This document shows positions 45,515-54,902 of a DNA stretch of 64,000 nt, one piece after another (within the stretch, counting starts at the first letter, position 1; each line of letters opens with the position of its first letter). The DNA is from Saccharina japonica. Taxonomy: Eukaryota > Sar > Phaeophyceae > Laminariales > Laminariaceae. Where the stretch lies: assembly GCA_008828725.1 (NCBI GenBank), contig MEHQ01002613.1:281988-345987 (forward strand), read 5' to 3'. The notes under the pieces are model-generated. The model saw nothing but the letters and a program-made list of their open reading frames with translations, ran no database searches and was not told the origin of the DNA. The translations under genes were made by a program, and so were the position numbers.

Positions 45515-47203
45515 TTAACACACGGCAACACAATACATGTGAGCCAGGCGAGCAAGCCTTCCTTTTTTTAGTGATCCGCTCCGACCTTGGCTTGACTGTA
45601 CCTTGTCTAGTGGCAACGGTCCGGCGTCCCCCTTCCCCGCTGCAGGCACGCTGGGGCACTGGTGAACGGCGTCGCACGAAGCAATCGGTGTCATGGCAGC
45701 CGCAGCAGCCGCTCTTGAGCGACGGAAGCGGATGCGTGCCAATACTCCGCGACCCAGCGCGTGCAGGACAACAAAAAAACGCTGCTGCTGGCGGTACTTG
45801 ACGGTCGCCAAGCGCCCCCTCCTGCGAGCCTGAATGCGAACAACCTGCTCCAGGAGGCGGAGACGACGCCGACGCACTAGAAACCCTCGGGCCACCGCGT
45901 GGATGACAACGAACACACGCTTGTGCTGGTGGTAGCCGCGGAGGGCCACGCGTCCCCTCCCGTGGGCCTGAACGCGAACAACCTGCTCCAGGAGGTGGAG
46001 ACGACGCCGGCGCACTAAACCCCCACGACCCAGCGCGTGGAGAATGATGGCAGCATTTTTCTGCTCTCGGTATTTATTAATGGCGATGGTCCCCCTTCTG
46101 CGGGACTGAATGTCACAGGCGGCTTGGGTGAGCACGCGGAGACGCCGCCGAACCAAAACCCCGCGACGTTTTTCGAGGCTTCGGCGGCGACACACGAGCA
46201 AAATTAGTGCAAGGGCACAGGCCGCAAGGCTGCCGACCAGCCGATAACTCAAACTGGTGAAGTTGACGTCTTGCTTTTGAACTCGAGCAATAATCCCAGA
46301 TATGGCGGCTGGAGGCCGTGGCAGCGTGAGCTCCTTAGTCAACCCTCCGACTTTCCCGCTGGAGGGACTGGCACCCCATGGCGCCCTCCAGGTTTTGATG
46401 TGTATCAGGGCGGAAGACGCCTGAACTTCCGCAGAGTGATTGACGGTCCCTTCCTCCCTGCTCGGCCCTTTCCAGTCGAAGGGTAAAGCCACTACTACAT
46501 GCCCCGACTCCACGTTCCTCCCATCCCGCGTTGGGGCGTCGTGAGCGGGGATGCACTCGAACTTCAAATAAAAGGAAACAGAGCCTCGGTAGAGGTTTCG
46601 GTGCGCGTGCCAAAATCCGGCCGTCACCAAGGCCGACGAGGTTGACACCGCGCGGGAAGACGCGGCCTCTTTTTCTCCTTGTAGCAGGGACAACGCGATC
46701 ATGCCGGGTGCCTCCATTTGCCGGCCACCTCGTGTTGAGTTTTTGGGAGGTTTATTCCCTCCTCCAGCGCCGGAGGGACTCGCCCCCCATGGCGCCCTCC
46801 AGGTTTCCGCTTGCGTCAGGGCGAAATACGCATGAACCGCCGCGGGGGGAATAGCGCCCCCTTCCCGCCCGCTCGGAACTTCCCAGCCCAAGGGTAAACG
46901 GACTACACTACCCGACTCCACGTACCGCCCATCCCGTGTCGGGGTCTCCTGCGCCGGGGGCAGCTCGAATTTGAAATACAATGGAACGGATCGTTTGTAA
47001 AGGTCTTGCTGCGCTCGCCAAAATTTTGGTGGCACCAAAGCCGACGAGGTTGGAGCCGCGCGGGAAGAGGCGGCCTCTTCTTCTCCTTGCGGCAGAGGTG
47101 ACGCGACCATGCTGGCTGAACCTTGGGTTATATTTTTATTGGATTGTGTCCCTCCTCCAGTGTGTAGCGAAGGTGGTGTGCCGACGGTTCCAAACGCGGC
47201 GTC
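45515..47203 (-). CDS. Membrane protein with duplicated N-terminal domain and about six IQ motifs
   Basis: From the ATG at 47110 the frame encodes 531 residues without introns. Residues 1-116 and 136-256 are repeats sharing EEAASSRA, PTRDGR, VESG and the end TWRAPWGASPS. A hydrophobic segment lies at about 289-307 (LVGSLAACALALILLVC), followed by Arg-rich sequence. Residues 318-465 hold about three 47-residue repeats, each with two IQ-type calmodulin-binding motifs: IQSRRRG, VQAHGRGRVAL and IQARRRGRLAT alternate with LHALGRG and IHAVARGFLVRR, in which His replaces Gln. Upstream of the ATG the frame stays open through a partial third repeat (LPPAQ, TPPSLHTGGG) to a good acceptor at 47204-47205 after a C-rich tract, so the real gene may start in an earlier exon. 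It probably sits in a membrane and binds calmodulin on one side. Confidence 0.7.
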   Translation of the reverse strand, partial: DAAFGTVGTPPSLHTGGGTQSNKNITQGSASMVASPLPQGEEEAASSRAAPTSSALVPPKFWRAQQDLYKRSVPLYFKFELPPAQETPTRDGRYVESGSVVRLPLGWEVPSGREGGAIPPAAVHAYFALTQAETWRAPWGASPSGAGGGNKPPKNSTRGGRQMEAPGMIALSLLQGEKEAASSRAVSTSSALVTAGFWHAHRNLYRGSVSFYLKFECIPAHDAPTRDGRNVESGHVVVALPFDWKGPSREEGTVNHSAEVQASSALIHIKTWRAPWGASPSSGKVGGLTKELTLPRPPAAISGIIARVQKQDVNFTSLSYRLVGSLAACALALILLVCRRRSLEKRRGVLVRRRLRVLTQAACDIQSRRRGTIAINKYREQKNAAIILHALGRGGLVRRRRLHLLEQVVRVQAHGRGRVALRGYHQHKRVFVVIHAVARGFLVRRRRLRLLEQVVRIQARRRGRLATVKYRQQQRFFVVLHALGRGVLARIRFRRSRAAAAAAMTPIASCDAVHQCPSVPAAGKGDAGPLPLDKVQSSQGRSGSLKKGRLARLAHMYCVAVC

Positions 47204-48845
47204 CTGAGCGGGTGGCAGCGTGTACGAGGGGTGGGGGGGGGGCGTTAGGAAATTAAGGCAGCATCATTCCGGAGATGAGATGTTGCGTGAGCGTATATAG
47301 TTGATGATAAACGGCAATGTCACCTGCGGGAGGTATGTCGTCTATGTCTCCGTCGCACCGTGGAATTGAGGTGTCAACGGCACACCCTTGTACAGGGCCG
47401 GTTAGGGTCGAACAGCTTATTGCCCCCTACTGTAGGTACGTATACTACATATATACAATGCGATGACCTGGAAGTACTGAACGGACAATCCACTATCTCA
47501 ACAACATCGCTCATGTTCATTTTCGTGTCTGCATTTCTTTCTCTATAGCAGACAGCAGTACTGTTCTTTTGTATATGCTAATGTTGTGTTGCTGTTTTTC
47601 TTGCATTGGCTCCTGAAACGTTTTGAGTCCATCTTGCCACTTGCCACCACGGACTACCTATAACGTGGCACTACAGAAATTATGACGGTGAGTTGCCGAT
47701 ATGAAAACATGGTCCATCATACAGTACAATGTCCGATCAAAACGGGAGACCCGTTCCTTGATGCTTTCGTCCTTTGACGGCCATAAAAAGGTGGGGACAG
47801 CAATAATATATATATATTCACGATTTTGACGACGGACAAGACCAAGATACTCGTGATTCAGTCGATACAAAACATGCTTCTGAATCTGAACATCTCAACC
47901 AAATGGCTCCACACTAACAAGTTTGTTCTGGAGGTTGGCTCTCGCGGCGATACATGAAAAAAAGTGTACCCTCAAACGTTTTGGCGTGGTCCCTTTGCGG
48001 CATGCCGTTATACGTACACACGCTGGGGGGCACGCGACACGGGCTGAAGGTCTCTCAATCAAGTACCAGGTATATAGCATGGAGGGCACTCGAACACGAG
48101 ACGCTGGATGCAGACATCTGCGGTGCCTCCGTCGGCTGCCCTCCACTATGAGTCACCCTTGGCAAGTTCAACACACACAATAATGTTTCACTCGACTACG
48201 TAACGGCTGCTTGTTGCTAGTAACTTTTTTCGTGGTTAAATATGTCTCCATACTCGACAAAAACACACCGGTGTGCGCACCAAATAAATACCAGGTACAT
48301 AAATACATGAATACAATAATTGCCCCGCGGATACTGGTGTCGAACCGAACCGAACCGAACCGAACCAGCCTGTGCTGCTGCTGCGATCTCCTTAATACCT
48401 CACAAGAAGTTTAGAACATTGTTCTGTCTTACATATAGACGTAAAGAGTACTGCCTGTAGTTGTGTACCGCCGTGCATGATATGATACGTACCCCTCTCG
48501 ACATATTTGTTTTTTACGTACCAAAATCAGTGGTCCACATAACGTTTTCGTCCTGTAGGCTGTTCATAGAGCTCTATCAATTATTAATACCATGGGCTGC
48601 AAAGCAAGCACTGTCTTTATAAATACTGTTGCTCATGCATACAACAATAATCAGCCCAATTCCAACGAACTGCTAGAATCAAATCAAATCGGAAATCCGG
48701 GTAGAAAATATTGTGAGACGGACTTGGCATATTTCGGTTAGCAGGTGGCGGCTTCAAGCTACCTGTAGACGAAGGATAGGTTTTGACCGTAGACGCAGTT
48801 ACGGCCTCCGCGAACGCCGTAACGGATATAACGTGATTCACTGGT
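47204..48845. other. No gene recognised upstream of the IQ-protein frame
   Basis: A G10 run abuts the candidate acceptor. The stretch otherwise holds short microsatellites such as (CGAAC)n at 48340-48365 and a TACCAGGTA motif at 48066 and 48289. A - strand window at 48750-48835 (NHVISVTAFAEAVTASTVKT) has a possible acceptor and donor but no partner in phase. Confidence 0.45.
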
Positions 48846-48847
48846 AA

Positions 48848-48991
48848 CTATAAGCAGGCATGTCTGTGGCGGGGGTCTGACTCAGAGTGGAAATACGAGT
48901 GTAAAACCGAGGACACCAAGTCTTCGTGCGCAAGGCGCCACGTGTACTCCAGCGAACCCACGCCGAACGCGAGCAAGTCGGGGGGTTCTCG
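48848..48991 (-). CDS. Candidate terminal exon next to the EF-hand exon
   Basis: After an acceptor ACTCAG the - strand reads REPPDLLAFGVGSLEYTWRL, AHEDL, then SSVLHSYFHSESDPRHRHAC before TAG; a donor (GTGTCC) after AHEDL is an alternative. Its phase 0 entry matches the phase 0 exit of the EF-hand exon at 50897-51015. No family recognised; composition looks protein-like. Weak. Confidence 0.3.
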   Translation of the reverse strand, partial: REPPDLLAFGVGSLEYTWRLAHEDLVSSVLHSYFHSESDPRHRHACL

Positions 48992-49549
48992 CTGAGTGTG
49001 CAGTGTGCAGACAGACATAAGGTAGTCGCCGGGTTGGGCAACCAAGCCAGATGGTTGTTCCTTTTCTTTCCCACCCGCGCTATTTATGAATCGAACGGGG
49101 GGGGGGAGTTGCAGGTAGTCGGGGTTCCGTGTATGTATGTTTGGTTGTGTTATTTTTCCGCAGCAAAAAAAATGTTCATGATCAAGAAGAGCTGTGTAAC
49201 ACTGCTGCATGACGGGACGACCGTATCGGGCTTCTTGACTACTATAGTGCTGTACTGCTGTAGCACCTAGTCACGCTACTGATTTCACCGCGGAAGCCGT
49301 TACAGACTCCCAAATGACGTGTGCTTGCTCGCCTACTAAAACTCCTGTAACAGCAGTGACACTCATACGCACCTCGTATCATACGTAAGCTATGTATCTG
49401 CAACAGCAGTATTATAGTTCAAAAATCAGTGTCAAAATCACAATATATCAGGTAAGTACCAGGGTAAAATTAGGGAAATATGTAGTTTTTGTGTGTACCG
49501 TAGGTTGTATTTACTATGGTCCCCCGTGATAGTATATTTGTATACCAGT

Positions 49550-49815
49550 ATTAGTACAGGGGAGAGGTCAGTCAAGGGGTCAAACCGCGGCCTCCTAGCA
49601 AATTTTTTAACCAGTTGAAGTGTAGGGGAGCGGTCAGTCAAGGGGTTGACCCGCGGTCTCCCAGTATATTTGTACTTCGAAGTATATCAGTTTTAGTCTA
49701 GAGGGCGGTCAGTCAAAAGGGGTCAAACCACGGTTTCCTAGCACTTTTTCATACCAGTTTTAGTGTAGGGGAGCGGTCAGTCAAGGGGTCCAACCGCGGT
49801 CTCCTACGAGTTGGT
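49550..49815 (+). repeat. Minisatellite GCGGTCAGTCAAGGGGTCAA (about 60-90 bp units)
   Basis: Units contain AGTGTAGGGGAGCGGTCAGT, CAAGGGGTCAAACCGCGG and TCTCCTAG. More units are at 50635-50825, and inverted units at 51350-51480. A MITE right half (49453-49532) abuts the first block. Confidence 0.8.
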
Positions 49816-49819
49816 TCAA

Positions 49820-50630
49820 CCTGAACGCTCGAAACTGTATGCGCCACGAATACCGCTTTCAATGGTACTCGAATGTCACGTATTTGGTATCATACTGACC
49901 GCCATGAACAGTGGAAGAGGATGACATACCCAGTTATTTTCGTTGAGGTCCAAGGGCTGGCGCTATCGGCGAACACGTGTCCCGATCAACCGCGGGCCTT
50001 AAAAAAAGTCAACAACAGTCAGGCGTTTCCGTAGGAAGAAGCGCTTGTTTCATTTGTTTTTCTGAACGAGCCGGCTCGGGGTACTCCAAGACATGTCTAA
50101 GAAACGTTTGGCGCAAATACTCCCAAGAACTGACTGCGCAGGGCCAACCTCGAGTCACGTTTAACGGCCAAAGTTGATCCAATACTGAAACTACAGTAGG
50201 AAATTACGAGGCAACGCCGTAATAATTGCAATTTTACCGCAAAAAGGGGGCAAAGTTCACGCCGTTTCAAATAAACGTTCTAAAACATTGTACATACACG
50301 TCACGTGTTCTGTGTGCCCCTGTCGATCCGTTATGGGTTATGGGTGTGTGTTTTTTCATCGGGAATTTGAGATTTCTCAAGGTTCAAGTATTTACAACAA
50401 AATCATAAAATCATTAACCGAAAATTGCGAATATGAAGCGAAATAAAAATGAAATAAAGCCACCGTTCGGGAAAAGGCTTGCCAGGGGCTCATGGAGCAC
50501 GTGTGGAAAAAAATATTGTTCAGGATCTATATATGTATCTGCGAAAAATGGCGCGAACTTCCGATGCTTTCATAAATTATTGAATTCAGCGTGAACCGGC
50601 CTGTAGCAAATGTATGTGTATATCTAGTTT
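49820..50630. other. Spacer between minisatellite blocks; nothing recognised
   Basis: The sequence is ordinary and AT-leaning at its right end. A short + frame at 49977-50177 has no motif or splice support. Confidence 0.5.
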
Positions 50631-50896
50631 TTAGTTCAAGGGGGTGATCAGTCAAGGTGTCAAACCGCGGTCTGCTAGCATATGTGTACACTTCTGTAAT
50701 CTTAGTGTCGAAGGGCGGTCAGTCAAGAGGTCAAACCGCGGCCTCTTACGTACTGCTGTAGCATATTTTCATACCAGTTTTAGTGTAGGGGGGCGGTCAG
50801 TCAAGGGGTCAACCCGAGGTCTTCTACAGCAGTCATGTGTTTACAGCATGGCATGGCTCCAACGCTGCGCGTAATTTTCTCTCTCTCTCCGCTTAC

Positions 50897-51015
50897 CTCA
50901 TTCTGCTTTGAGTCCTCTGTATTGCTATGCAGCGGCCTGGCTGTAGGCTCCGCCTCCGGGGAGAGGAGGCCCCCGTCTTTATTTTCGTCCGTGGAGTTGA
51001 TCTGGACCATGGCAG
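50897..51015 (-). CDS. Candidate EF-hand exon of an unknown calcium-binding protein
   Basis: Acceptor CCACAG, donor GTAAGC, 39 codons, phase 1 in and phase 0 out. It encodes AMVQINSTDENKDGGLLSPE and AEPTARPLHSNTEDSKQNE. The twelve residues DENKDGGLLSPE fit an EF-hand loop exactly (Asp 1, Asn 3, Asp 5, Gly 6, Leu 8, Glu 12). A single EF-hand with little helix around it could also be a chance fit. The parent gene is not resolved. Confidence 0.45.
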
Positions 51016-51159
51016 CTGTGGGGGCAGGGACGCGGGGCGGGGGGGGGAGGGGGGGGGCGTACTCATTTGTTGCTTGCCTTAGTCAGACTAAGGCAGCAAC
51101 AAATGAGTACGCCCCCCCCCCCCCCCCCCCCCCCCCGCCCCGCCTCCCTGCCCCCACAG

Positions 51160-51278
51160 CTGCATGGTCCAGATCAAAACCGCGGACGAAAATAAAGACG
51201 GGGGGCTCCTCTCCCCGGAGGCAGAGCCTATAGCCAGGCCGCTGCATAGCAATACAGAGGACTCAAAAGCAGAATAAG
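51160..51278 (+). pseudogene. Inverted, broken copy of the EF-hand exon
   Basis: It is the right-arm counterpart of 50897-51015. Acceptor and donor are kept, but one base is lost before the ATG and one gained near the 3' end, and TAA now ends the frame just before the donor. The EF loop residues survive. The order of events suggests decay after the inverted duplication. Confidence 0.55.
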
Positions 51279-51484
51279 GTAAGCGGAGAGAGAGAGAAAA
51301 TTACGCGCAGCGTTGGAGCCATGCCATGCTGCAAACACATGACTGCTGTAGAAGACCTCGGGTTGACCCCTTGACTGACCGCCCCCCTACACTAAAACTG
51401 GTATGAAAATATGCTTCAGCAGTAAGAGGCCGCGGTTTGACCTCTTGCCTGACCGCCCTTCGACACTAAGATTACAGAAGTGTG

Positions 51485-53410
51485 CGGGGGGGGGGCGGGG
51501 GGGCAAAGGGTAATTTCCTATAGGGAGTGTAGAGCAGCAAAACTACGTATATATCATACCAGGTACCTGGTATTAGCTTATAGGTATCGGTGCCTGGTGC
51601 CAGGCTGAAGCAGGTATGACGCAATACGTAGTGCCAAAAGGTGCCAATACAGTGAGTGTCAATATTAATATTGATAGTATAAGCTCTACTGCTGCAGTCT
51701 ACCCAGGGTATACAATACAGTAGTAAGTACTGCTATATACGTACGTCTGGGTCTAACCCGACAGTAAAAAAACTCCGAGCCAGACTTCTTGCACAAAAAA
51801 TAAACAATATCTAAACTTAGTCATGATTGTCTTTTTCTTGGGGGGCAGCAACGGCAGCATCGAAGCCGAAACAACAACAGCAGCAGCAGCAACGGTATCG
51901 CGCGATATTTCAAGGTCGTATCTAGGAACCGCAAGTAAATCGGCCACGGCGTCAAGGACGACCATGATGATGATGATGATGTTCTCACATGAACTCATTT
52001 CCCTGAGATCTAGCTCGTGGTCACAAACCAGGGTACAAAAAAAACGTATCGATTGGAAAACAACCAAGTACAGGCAGTGTAAATTCAAGCACCGCAGCAG
52101 TATAAACCCCAGGAACTCGCGAGGCCAAACCCTCTTTGTCAATACTCGTCACGGGTACGAGTAGCACTCAATACTCGCTGAGTATTTGGGGCCGGGGACC
52201 CGCCACCTCGCGAGTAACGAGTACCCAGGTACTCGCTGTTTCACGCCTGGAAACCCCGGGGATGGCAACGTTTCATTCCCTAAACCACATGCAAAACCTG
52301 CAGGAAATCCACCCAAAAATGCACTACAGTTAGTAGTACCATTATCTTTCAATGTATCTGGGTTGCTGGCATGTGTATCGTATGGTGTGACTGTCGCATC
52401 CAGTACGATGGCACGGCATTGCACATTGCACTGTCTGCCCCGCTCGCTGCATTACACCTTTTACCAGGTACTGGTACACAATAAAAAAAGGCAATTCGAT
52501 GCGAATCGATGAGGGAAGAACGGGCTGAAGTCTTCTCGGGATCGAAATGCAAGGCACGAACCGTAGTGGGGGAGGAGGGGGAAGAGCCTACTTTGTGACC
52601 CCGGATCTGAGTTACGACTAGGAAGGAGAGAAAAGAAGGGCGGAGATAATAAATGGCATGCGCAAAACAAAATGCATACACTGCTGTAATCTCTCTGTGT
52701 CGTAGTTTCATGCCCACAGAGCTCGTGGTATCTCTCCATCAATCGTAGGATGAAGAATCGACGCACACTGCTATATAGGTGCTACGAGTAGGTGTGCGAA
52801 ATATCGACGGGTAGAAACAAGTGCTGGATGTGAAGAAAACACACACATATAACGTTCTCTACGCAAACAGGCAGGATGACACACCCGCTGGGACGATTTC
52901 CAGAGCCGATTTTTTTCCAAACCATGCCCTACAGGGGCACACACAACGAAAATCGTGGCTTTGGAAAGATCTTGGTGAGATACTTTCATAGACGCATCAG
53001 CATCGCAATCGCTCGACGCTTGCACCCTCCCCTCCCTGTCGTCCAGAAAATCAGCGTGGTGGAAAAAATCATCGGAAGGGGTGTGCTACGTGCTACGTAT
53101 CTCTGGCGTGTTACATGTACGGTATGATACAGCGGTATCCAGCTGATAGATAAAACAGATCGAAGACAAGAAGAGAGCAGAGAAAAAGAGCTCGTAAAAC
53201 AAAACGAGCAGTCCTGTGTCCAGCAGCTAGCTGGTGGACCAAGGGCGACGACACAAGACAACAAAAAAAAACGATGTGGGTGACGAACGGCCGACGTTCG
53301 GAAGAATCGGTCTGATGTGGTGTCGTATGTTGGTACAGCAAGCAGTACTACTCTGTAGACTAGACACGTCCTGCTGGGAAGTAGACTGGTGAGGCACAAA
53401 GGGGTGTGCC
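51485..53410. other. Gene-poor stretch with repeats
   Basis: It contains a TACCAGGTACCTGGTA motif (about 51558), (ATG)n at 51963-51980, and an inverted copy at 52495-52720 of the repeat seen at 21720-21850. A - strand frame around 51840-52000 (VVLDAVADLLAVPRYDLEIS) looks protein-like but lacks a supported exon structure. Confidence 0.5.
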
Positions 53411-53411
53411 T

Positions 53412-53500
53412 GTACAAAATTGTCCCAAAATATAAGCAACATTTGGATGAAATAGTTATACACTAAATGTCTTTATATTTCGGGACATATTGGTCTTTAT
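53412..53500. mobile_element. Stowaway/mariner-like MITE, copy 2
   Basis: The left end ATTGTCCCAAAATATAAGCA pairs with the right end TGTCTTTATATTTCGGGACA. It is a diverged relative of 4160-4254. Confidence 0.5.
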
Positions 53501-53512
53501 ACCGGCATACAC

Positions 53513-53858
53513 CCAAGATCGATGCCCGAACTGCGAAGAGTAGGCGAGTGTCTTGAAAGAAGACTGGAACGATCACCCCTGAGGGTACAAGTACCCGACG
53601 ACACGAGACAGCCGCTTTACAGCGCAAAGGGCAACCCCAAACGAGAGGATCCGAGATCCCCGCACTATGTACGTACCAGCTCGGGATCCTCGGCTGGGGC
53701 TTCGTCGCGTTGCTCGGGAAGCGCTGGGGCAGGGGAGCTTTGCTTCAAAAACCGAAAATTGCTTGTAAACTGACTACAGCAGTGCTTACCTTCGGCGTGC
53801 TTGCCCTATGGCAGATGGAGGATCCGGCCTCCCGCAAGGATGAAGAAAAATTGGACGC
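53513..53858 (-). CDS. Candidate three-exon fragment of a Ser-rich protein
   Basis: In transcript order: exon 53790-53858 (ASNFSSSLREAGSSICHRAS then TPK, phase 0), exon 53677-53723 (RFPSNATKPQPRIPS, phase 0 in, 2 out) and exon 53513-53578 (GDRSSLLSRHSPTLRSSGID, phase 2 in and out). All borders are GT-AG and phases agree across both joins. The short introns (66 and 98 bases) and lack of a family match make this tentative. It may belong with the EF-hand exon further left, but the phases do not connect directly. Confidence 0.35.
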
Positions 53859-54189
53859 CTGAACTGAAGCCAGGCGTCCGGATGTCCCGGGCAGTTTGCT
53901 CTCGCGCTGTGTGGGCTATGTAGCGATCTCAGCTCGTCGGCATCCACCCTTCGCCAGCTCTTTTTTGTTCACGAGCTCCAACGGTTGTGTGTTGTTTGTG
54001 CACTTTGCCTTCACCGTCCGAATGCTGACCGAAAATGAAAACCGAAAACCGGCGTTTGAGGTTTTAGACACTTCGATTCTGCGTTTTTTAAGATGAAACC
54101 GATGAAACCGTCAAACTTTGCGTATGACCGGTATTTTTTTCTTTCGTGTTCGTGTGCGAGTACGAACGACGTTCCAGTTCAGCTGCTCA

Positions 54190-54437
54190 GGCTACTTGCG
54201 GCATCCGACGGCCTCAACAATCCTGGCTTCCACCAAAACACAAGAGCAGCAGCAGCAGCACCGTATAACACTTGAGATGATGCACCCCCTGGGATAAATT
54301 TCAGAGCCGATTTTCTCTAGAACATGGGGGGGCAACGAAAAGGGCGGCTTCGGGAAGATCTCGTCGAGATACTTCGATAATAGACAGACGCGTCGCTCGG
54401 CGTTTGTTTGCACTGCTCCCCGTTGCCGAGGAAACAA
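54190..54437 (-). CDS. Candidate exon with a diverged copy at 52880-53000
   Basis: The - strand reads SKYLDEIFPKPPFSLPPHVL then EKIGSEIYPRGCII. The stretch at about 52880-53000 is clearly homologous at DNA level and encodes a diverged version (KIFPKPRFSL) broken by a stop. The shared block extends to about 53130 and 54500. It could equally be a non-coding repeat pair. No family recognised. Confidence 0.25.
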
Positions 54438-54902
54438 AACTTTGAAATTCGTCCGAGAGGGTGTGTGTTACGTTGCGTGTTATAGTATTACACGGCGGTA
54501 GTACGTTGCATGACCAACCTATCAACAAGCAAACACCAGAAGAAGAAGGAGACGAAACGCAAGCAAGCCCCCATCGACAAACAAACTGGCTGTCCCGCCG
54601 TCTGTTGTTGATGTTGTTGAAGTTTTTCATCACAGCTCACAGCACCTGGTCGCACGTAATTCTTCGGTGGTGTAGTATGTTTACCCAACTGCTACGTAGC
54701 AGCCCCGTGCTTCGTTGTAAGAGAGGCGGGTCGGGTCCTTGGCCGTACGAGGTACCAAGCACGTTGTTGTGAATACCGACGCGTTCGTTCGTATCTAGAG
54801 CGCAGTACTGTACGTATCTGGTACGCTTGTTCTACACCACAATAATCCTCACGAAGCTTCCCGACGAACTCAATTCAGACATTCAGACCGCCACCCATCC
54901 TC

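Larger units (their letters stand above)
50685..51484. repeat. About 800-bp palindrome carrying an EF-hand exon in each arm
   Basis: The left arm (about 50685-51057) and right arm (about 51108-51484) are inverted copies, with minisatellite units at the outer ends and the EF-hand exon within. The centre is itself palindromic: GTACTCATTTGTTGC, CCTTAGTC and GACTAAGG, then GCAACAAATGAGTAC, flanked by G and C runs. The arms differ by scattered substitutions and indels. Confidence 0.9.

Noticed and set aside
52780-53025. Apparent EF-hand (DCDADASMKVSHQD) on the - strand
   Set aside because: Alignment with the homologous segment at 54290-54440 shows the natural frame is a different one; the EF-like string is out of frame.
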